Shown piece by piece: positions 59,835 through 64,000 of a DNA stretch of 64,000 bases. The DNA lies in contig NZ_BNGS01000010.1 of assembly GCF_014905555.1 (NCBI RefSeq), forward strand, positions 62,001-126,000. The letters are read 5' to 3'. Position 1 is the stretch's first letter, and every line of letters begins with the position of its first letter. The position numbers and the translations under genes were made by a program. The notes under the pieces are model-generated. The model was not told the origin of the DNA. It was given only the letters and a program-made list of their open reading frames with translations, and did no database searches. Origin of the DNA: Streptomyces sp. Y2F8-2. GTDB lineage: Bacteria; Actinomycetota; Actinomycetes; Streptomycetales; Streptomycetaceae.

Positions 59835-60863
59835 ATGGGTTCTCGGGGGAGGCGCCCGGCCGCGCACGCGGACGCACGGGACGGGCACGGGGGAGGCGAC
59901 GAACGGCGGCGCCTTCGCCGACGGCGCCTCGGCCGCCTCCGACGCACCCTGCCGGCCGTCCTCGTCACGGTCGCCGTCGTCGTCCCCCTGTCGGCCGCCG
60001 CGCGCCCCCGGATCCCGGCCCCGCCGCCGGCGGCGCTCGCCCCGCTCTCGGCGGCCACGCTCACCGGGACGTACGAGGCGAACCGCGCGGATGCGGCCGA
60101 GGCGTCCCGCATGGTGGGGGCCCACGGCGACCGGAGCCGGGCGGCGGTGGAGCGGGCCCTGGCCGCCCCCGCCCGCGATCTGCTGGCGTTCGACGGCCGG
60201 GGCACGGGCCGGGTGTCGGAGGTCTTCGGCGACCTCGCCACGGCGCGGCACATAGCGGTCCTGGTGCCGGGCTCCGACACCACGCTGGACACCTACGGCC
60301 GCTTCCGCGCCACCGCGCTCGCCCTGCACCGCAGCACCGGCCGGGACACGGCGGTGATCGCCTGGCTCGGCTACGACACGCCCCGCACGCTCAGCACCGA
60401 CGTACTCACGACAACCCGCGCGGCGCAGGCCGCCCCTGCCCTGGAGCGGTTCGTACGGCAGCTGCGGGACGCGTTCGGCCCGTCGCCCCGCATCTCCCTG
60501 CTGTGCCACTCCTACGGCACGGTGGTGTGCGCCCGCGCGGGCTCCGGCGTCGACGCGCAGGACATCGTCCTGATCGGCAGCCCCGGCACGGGCGTGGACT
60601 CCGCCGCCGCTCTGCACACCCACGCCCGCATCTGGGCGGCCCGCGGCGCCGACGACTGGATCGCACACGTGCCGCACCACCGCGCGGACCTGTTCGGCAC
60701 CACCGTCGGCTTCGGCACGGACCCGGTCTCCCCGGCCTACGGCGCCCGGGTGTTCGCGGCGGGCGACGGCGGCCACAGCGACTACTTCAAGCCGGGCTCG
60801 GCCTCCCTGACCAACCTGACCCGGATCGTCCTCGGCGAGACGGCGGAGGTGACCCGTGCGTGA
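59835..60863 (+). CDS. Exported alpha/beta-hydrolase (DUF1023-like)
   Basis: Protein of 342 residues. Basic N-terminus (RRRLRRRRLGRLRR) then a hydrophobic helix (TLPAVLVTVAVVVPLSAAAR), so membrane-anchored or secreted. The hydrolase part has IAVLVPGSDTTLDTYGRFRA, TAVIAWLGYDTP and the nucleophile elbow SLLCHSYGTVVCARA (Ser in CHSYG), with DIVLIGSPGTGVDSA downstream and catalytic His in DGGHSDYFKPG. This is the DUF1023 type found in actinobacteria, of unknown substrate. Start ATG 59835 follows AAGGGGAGGA; its stop overlaps the acyltransferase start by eight bases. Confidence 0.82.
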   Translation: MGSRGRRPAAHADARDGHGGGDERRRLRRRRLGRLRRTLPAVLVTVAVVVPLSAAARPRIPAPPPAALAPLSAATLTGTYEANRADAAEASRMVGAHGDRSRAAVERALAAPARDLLAFDGRGTGRVSEVFGDLATARHIAVLVPGSDTTLDTYGRFRATALALHRSTGRDTAVIAWLGYDTPRTLSTDVLTTTRAAQAAPALERFVRQLRDAFGPSPRISLLCHSYGTVVCARAGSGVDAQDIVLIGSPGTGVDSAAALHTHARIWAARGADDWIAHVPHHRADLFGTTVGFGTDPVSPAYGARVFAAGDGGHSDYFKPGSASLTNLTRIVLGETAEVTRA

Positions 60864-62118
60864 CACGACCGTGCGGCAGCACACCCTGAAGCGGCAGCAG
60901 ACCGTGAAGCGGCAGCGGACCCCGAAGCGGCAGCGGACCCTGAACGCGATACGCACCGCGGCCCACCGCACCGACCTGGCCACCCCCGCCGAGCGGGACC
61001 GCGCGGTCGACGCGCTGCGGGCCCTGGCGATCCTCGGTGTCGTCCTGGGGCACTGGCTGGTGACCGCCCTCGTCGCGGACGGCGGCTCGCTGCGCACCGC
61101 GAGCCCGCTGCACTTCATGCCGTGGCTGGCTCCGATCTCCTGGGTGTTCCAGACGCTGGCCGTGTTCTTCCTGGTGGGCGGCCATGTCGCGACGAAGGGC
61201 TACGACTCGGCGCGTGTCCGGGGCGTCACCTACGGGCAGTGGCTGCGCACCCGCCTGACCCGGCTGTTCAAGCCGGTCGCGGCGGTCGTGATCCTGTGGA
61301 CGGTCGCGGCGTGCGGCCTGCTCGCCACCGGCGCGGACGCCGGCACGGTCCACACCCTGGTGAAGCTGGCCCTGTCGCCCCTGTGGTTCCTGCTGGTGTT
61401 CGCGGCCCTGACGGCGGCGACCCCGCTGCTGACGCGTCTCAACCCGCTGTGGCCGCTGGCCGTCGTCCTCCATGTGGACATCGTCCGCTTCGGCCTCGGC
61501 GGCCCGTCCTGGCTGGGCTGGGTGAACCTGCCGGCGGGCTGGCTCGTGCCGTACACCCTGGGCGCGGCCTGGACCCGGGGCGAGCTGGAGAGCCGCCGCG
61601 CGGGCCGGGTGCTGCTGGCGGGCGGCGCGGCGGCGACGGCGGTGCTGGTGGCGTGGGCGGGTTACCCGGCGTCGATGGTCGGCGTCCCGGGCGAACCGGT
61701 CTCCAACCTGAACCCGCCGACCCTGGCCGCCGTCACCTTCGGCCTGGCGCAGTGCGGACTGGCGCTGCTGCTGCGCGAACGGCTGCGCCGCGCGATGCGC
61801 CGCCCCCTGGCCTGGGCGGCGGTGGCCCTGGCGAACCTCTCCGCGATGACGATCTTCCTGTGGCACCAGACGGCCCTGATGGCGACCACCGCGACGGGCC
61901 TGCTCGCCGGCCGCCTGCCCGGTCTGCACACCACCCCCGACAACCTGACCTGGGTGGCGGCCCGCCTGGCCTGGCTGCCGGTCTTCGCTCTCGCCCTGAC
62001 CGTCTGCTGGGCGGCCTTCCGCGCCTGCGAACAGAGCGGCGACCGGCGTCCTTCCCGGGTGGTCCGGTCACACCGCCCCGGAGCGGGCCGCACCTCAGGT
62101 CCTAGGGTGGACGCGTGA
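60856..62118 (+). CDS. Acyltransferase-3-like membrane protein
   Basis: Polytopic protein of 420 residues with about ten helices, of the acyltransferase-3/OafA family: RDRAVDALRALAILGVVLGH with the conserved basic-R and H, FQTLAVFFLVGGHVATKGYD, WLRTRLTRLFKPVAAVVIL and NLSAMTIFLWHQTALMATTA (second catalytic-region His). These transfer acyl groups across the membrane to sugars, lipids or proteins. The first 25 residues hold three copies of KRQxT, from an 18-bp tandem repeat. Start GTG 60856 overlaps the hydrolase stop; its own stop overlaps the histidine kinase start (GTGA), giving a coupled four-gene run. Confidence 0.82.
   Translation: MRDTTVRQHTLKRQQTVKRQRTPKRQRTLNAIRTAAHRTDLATPAERDRAVDALRALAILGVVLGHWLVTALVADGGSLRTASPLHFMPWLAPISWVFQTLAVFFLVGGHVATKGYDSARVRGVTYGQWLRTRLTRLFKPVAAVVILWTVAACGLLATGADAGTVHTLVKLALSPLWFLLVFAALTAATPLLTRLNPLWPLAVVLHVDIVRFGLGGPSWLGWVNLPAGWLVPYTLGAAWTRGELESRRAGRVLLAGGAAATAVLVAWAGYPASMVGVPGEPVSNLNPPTLAAVTFGLAQCGLALLLRERLRRAMRRPLAWAAVALANLSAMTIFLWHQTALMATTATGLLAGRLPGLHTTPDNLTWVAARLAWLPVFALALTVCWAAFRACEQSGDRRPSRVVRSHRPGAGRTSGPRVDA
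60868..60939. repeat. 18-bp tandem repeat at the start of the acyltransferase gene
   Basis: Three units, 60886-60903, 60904-60921 and 60922-60939, each of the form xxG-AAG-CGG-CAG-CRG-ACC, preceded by a diverged fourth unit from 60868. They encode repeats of KRQ(Q/R)T at the N-terminus and keep the frame, so copy number can change the length of the basic cytoplasmic tail. Confidence 0.85.
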
Positions 62119-63452
62119 TGCAAGGGGGGAGCCGCGTCCGGCGAGGGCTGCGGATGCTGCGCGACGACCTGTGGACCGCGCGGGCGGATCCGCTGCCCCC
62201 ATCAGTCTGGCTGCGCTGGCTGCCGCACGGAATCGTGTGGCTGGCCGCGTTCGGTGTCCTGGTCGGCGCTGTGCCCCAACTCCAGGAGAGCGGCCATGTG
62301 GCCCTCGGATACGCCTACCTGATCGGGCTCGGCCAGAGTGGAGCGGTGGTGCTGGCCCTGTGGCGGCCGATCCCGGCGTGGTGGCTGTCGACGGGGGCGA
62401 CGGCACTCGGGGCGGTCGCGCTGCACGGCCCGTTGATCGCCGGGGAGGCGCACGGCTTCACCTGGCCGTGGACCTCGGCCGGGATCATCGCCCAGCTGTT
62501 CGTGCTGCTGCTGCTCGCCCTGAGAGTCCGCACCCGCGTCGCGGCGGAGGCGCTGGTCCTGACCATGCTGGTCACCTATGTCCTCCAGGGACTGTGGGGC
62601 GCGGCGAACTACCAGTCCACCGGCGTGCTCACGGTGGCCCTGTCCGCGGCCGTGGTGGTGCTGGGCGTCGCCCTGCGCGGCCGCCGCGAGGCCCGCGCCG
62701 AGTTGGTTCAGCAGACGACGCTCACCGCGGAGGAGCGCGCCCGCCGCACCCTCCTGGAGGAACGCAACCGCATCGCCCGCGAACTGCACGACGTGGTCGC
62801 CCACCACATGTCGGTCATCTCCATCCAGGCCCAGGTCGCCCCCCACCTGGTGGAGAACCCCTCCGCCGAGCTGAGGGAGAACCTGGACGGCATCCGCAAG
62901 AACGCGCTGGAGGCCCTGACCGAACTGCGCCGCGTCCTCGGCGTCCTGCGCTCGGAGAACCCCGCCGACCCCTACGGCATAGGAAGCGGTACCGGCGCCG
63001 CCCCCGACTCCCCGCAGCCCACCCTCGACCGGCTCGACGCCCTCGTGGAGAACACCCGCGCCGCCGGCATGGAGGTGCGGACGGAGATCGTCGGCGAGGT
63101 GCGCCCGCTGTCACCCGGTGTGGAGCTGTCCGCGTACCGCATCGTGCAGGAGGCCCTGAGCAACGCGCTGCGGCACGCCCCCGGCTCCACCGTCCGCGTC
63201 GAACTCACCTACTTCCCGCTGGGCCTGCAGCTGCACATCACCAACTCCCGGCCCACCCGCCCGGCTCCGCCGTCACCGGGGGCGGGCCACGGACTGCTCG
63301 GCATGCGGGAGCGTGCCGTGATGCTCGGCGGGACCCTCTTCGCGACCGGGAGGGCCGGCGGCGGCTTCGCGGTGGCGTGTTTCCTGCCCAGCCCCGAGGA
63401 CGCCCCGGCCGACGGCGATCCCGTCGACCCGACAGGAGAAGAGGACCGATGA
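62115..63452 (+). CDS. NarL-type sensor histidine kinase
   Basis: Two-component sensor of 445 residues. Five or so N-terminal helices form the sensor region (residues about 35-200), then the HisKA_3 dimerisation domain with phospho-acceptor His in ERNRIARELHDVVAHHMSVI, and an HATPase: YRIVQEALSNALRHAPGSTV (N box) and GAGHGLLGMRERAVMLGGTL (G box). Start GTG 62115 overlaps the acyltransferase stop (GTGA); its stop overlaps the response regulator start (ATGA). Confidence 0.92.
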   Translation: MMQGGSRVRRGLRMLRDDLWTARADPLPPSVWLRWLPHGIVWLAAFGVLVGAVPQLQESGHVALGYAYLIGLGQSGAVVLALWRPIPAWWLSTGATALGAVALHGPLIAGEAHGFTWPWTSAGIIAQLFVLLLLALRVRTRVAAEALVLTMLVTYVLQGLWGAANYQSTGVLTVALSAAVVVLGVALRGRREARAELVQQTTLTAEERARRTLLEERNRIARELHDVVAHHMSVISIQAQVAPHLVENPSAELRENLDGIRKNALEALTELRRVLGVLRSENPADPYGIGSGTGAAPDSPQPTLDRLDALVENTRAAGMEVRTEIVGEVRPLSPGVELSAYRIVQEALSNALRHAPGSTVRVELTYFPLGLQLHITNSRPTRPAPPSPGAGHGLLGMRERAVMLGGTLFATGRAGGGFAVACFLPSPEDAPADGDPVDPTGEEDR

Positions 63453-64000
63453 CGAGCAGCACCATCCGCGTACTGATCGCCGACGACCAGATGATGGTCC
63501 GGCAGGGCTTCACGGTGCTGCTCAACGCCAAGCCCGACATCGAGGTCGTCGGCCAGGCCGTCGACGGCAGGGACGCGATCGCCAAGGTCGCCGAACTCGC
63601 CCCGGACGTCGTCCTGATGGACATCCGCATGCCCGAGCTCGGCGGCATCGAGGCGACCCGCCGCATCACCGAGGCCACCCCGCACCCCAAGGTCCTGGTC
63701 CTGACCACCTTCGACCTCGACGAGTACGTCTACGAGGCCCTGCGCGCCGGCGCCTCCGGCTTCCTGCTCAAGGACGCCTCCGCCGATCAACTCGCCGAGG
63801 CGGTACGGGTGGTGGCGGCGGGCGACGCGCTTCTCGCGCCCGGCATCACCCGGCGCCTGCTCGCCGAGTTCTCCCGCATGCACAGCACGCCCCGGGCGCC
63901 GCTGAAGGAGCGCGTCGGCGACCTCACCGAGCGGGAGACCGAGGTCCTCGCCCTCATCGCCCAGGGCCTGTCGAACGCGGAGATCGCCGAGCGCCTCGTG
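63449..64000 (+). CDS. NarL/FixJ response regulator (3'-truncated by window edge)
   Basis: Receiver domain with IRVLIADDQMMVRQGFTVLL (acidic pair), VVLMDIRMPELGGIEATRRI (phospho-acceptor Asp), the Thr of LVLTTFDLDEYVYEALRAGA and LLKDAS (conserved Lys), then the start of a LuxR HTH, LTERETEVLALIAQGLSNAE and IAERLV, where the window ends. About 184 codons are visible and perhaps 30-40 are missing. Start ATG 63449 overlaps the kinase stop (ATGA). The pair probably controls a nearby operon. Confidence 0.93.
   Translation, partial: MTSSTIRVLIADDQMMVRQGFTVLLNAKPDIEVVGQAVDGRDAIAKVAELAPDVVLMDIRMPELGGIEATRRITEATPHPKVLVLTTFDLDEYVYEALRAGASGFLLKDASADQLAEAVRVVAAGDALLAPGITRRLLAEFSRMHSTPRAPLKERVGDLTERETEVLALIAQGLSNAEIAERLV

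Overview
The window is 64 kb of very GC-rich actinobacterial chromosome, almost certainly Streptomyces. The signs are frequent GTG and TTG starts, dense GTGA/ATGA stop-start overlaps, a dnaK-grpE-dnaJ-hspR operon with HAIR operators, a Streptomyces-type clpB, LAXTG-type surface anchoring and F420/PPOX-type proteins. I see no rRNA, tRNA, CRISPR array, IS element or phage gene. Assignments rest on motif reading only; no database search was possible.

Left part (1-12.4 kb): a surface-polysaccharide locus that runs off the left edge. It holds a sugar-nucleotide epimerase (partial), four glycosyltransferases (one fused to a GNAT acetyltransferase), an O-antigen-ligase/polymerase-like membrane protein, a PIG-L deacetylase, a WbqC-like protein, a hexapeptide acyltransferase, a FkbM methyltransferase, another methyltransferase and a second FkbM gene interrupted by an in-frame amber codon. 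From 12.6 to 19.2 kb come an EtfD-like Fe-S membrane oxidoreductase, a secreted glutaminyl cyclase coupled to an LAXTG-anchored surface protein whose predicted mature N-terminus is Gln, and a Wzc-like tyrosine autokinase coupled to a low-molecular-weight tyrosine phosphatase. The last pair probably controls polysaccharide export.

Middle (19.3-34 kb): the HspR heat-shock operon; an orphan sugar-binding lipoprotein; two convergent paralogous LuxR-type regulators; a tiny secreted peptide with two DTGWGAS repeats coupled to a Rieske-like protein lacking cluster ligands; a PPOX protein; HspR-regulated clpB; and small housekeeping or hypothetical genes, including a PIG-V-like mannosyltransferase.

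34.3-44.1 kb: an accessory cluster, divergent about 39.77-40.03 kb. One arm has a SDR, a VOC protein, an ABM-VOC fusion, an MFS exporter, a ferritin-like (VioB-type) protein and a DJ-1/PfpI protein. The other has a cupin, a second DJ-1 protein, a HAD hydrolase and a third DJ-1 protein, followed by a LysR regulator. It looks like a small uncharacterised metabolite or reactive-carbonyl pathway with no recognisable PKS or NRPS core.

Right part (44.1-64 kb): syntenic-core-like genes. These are an aminotransferase, several secreted low-complexity proteins, DUF2617, a membrane spermidine-synthase-like protein, a CoxG-like tail-anchored protein, aldose epimerase, pyrE, class II aldolase, an MFS exporter and DUF3151. 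They are followed by the kynurenine genes (tryptophan 2,3-dioxygenase, kynureninase and an alpha/beta-hydrolase likely to be the formamidase), a DUF1023-type hydrolase, an acyltransferase-3-like membrane protein and a NarL-type two-component system cut by the right edge.
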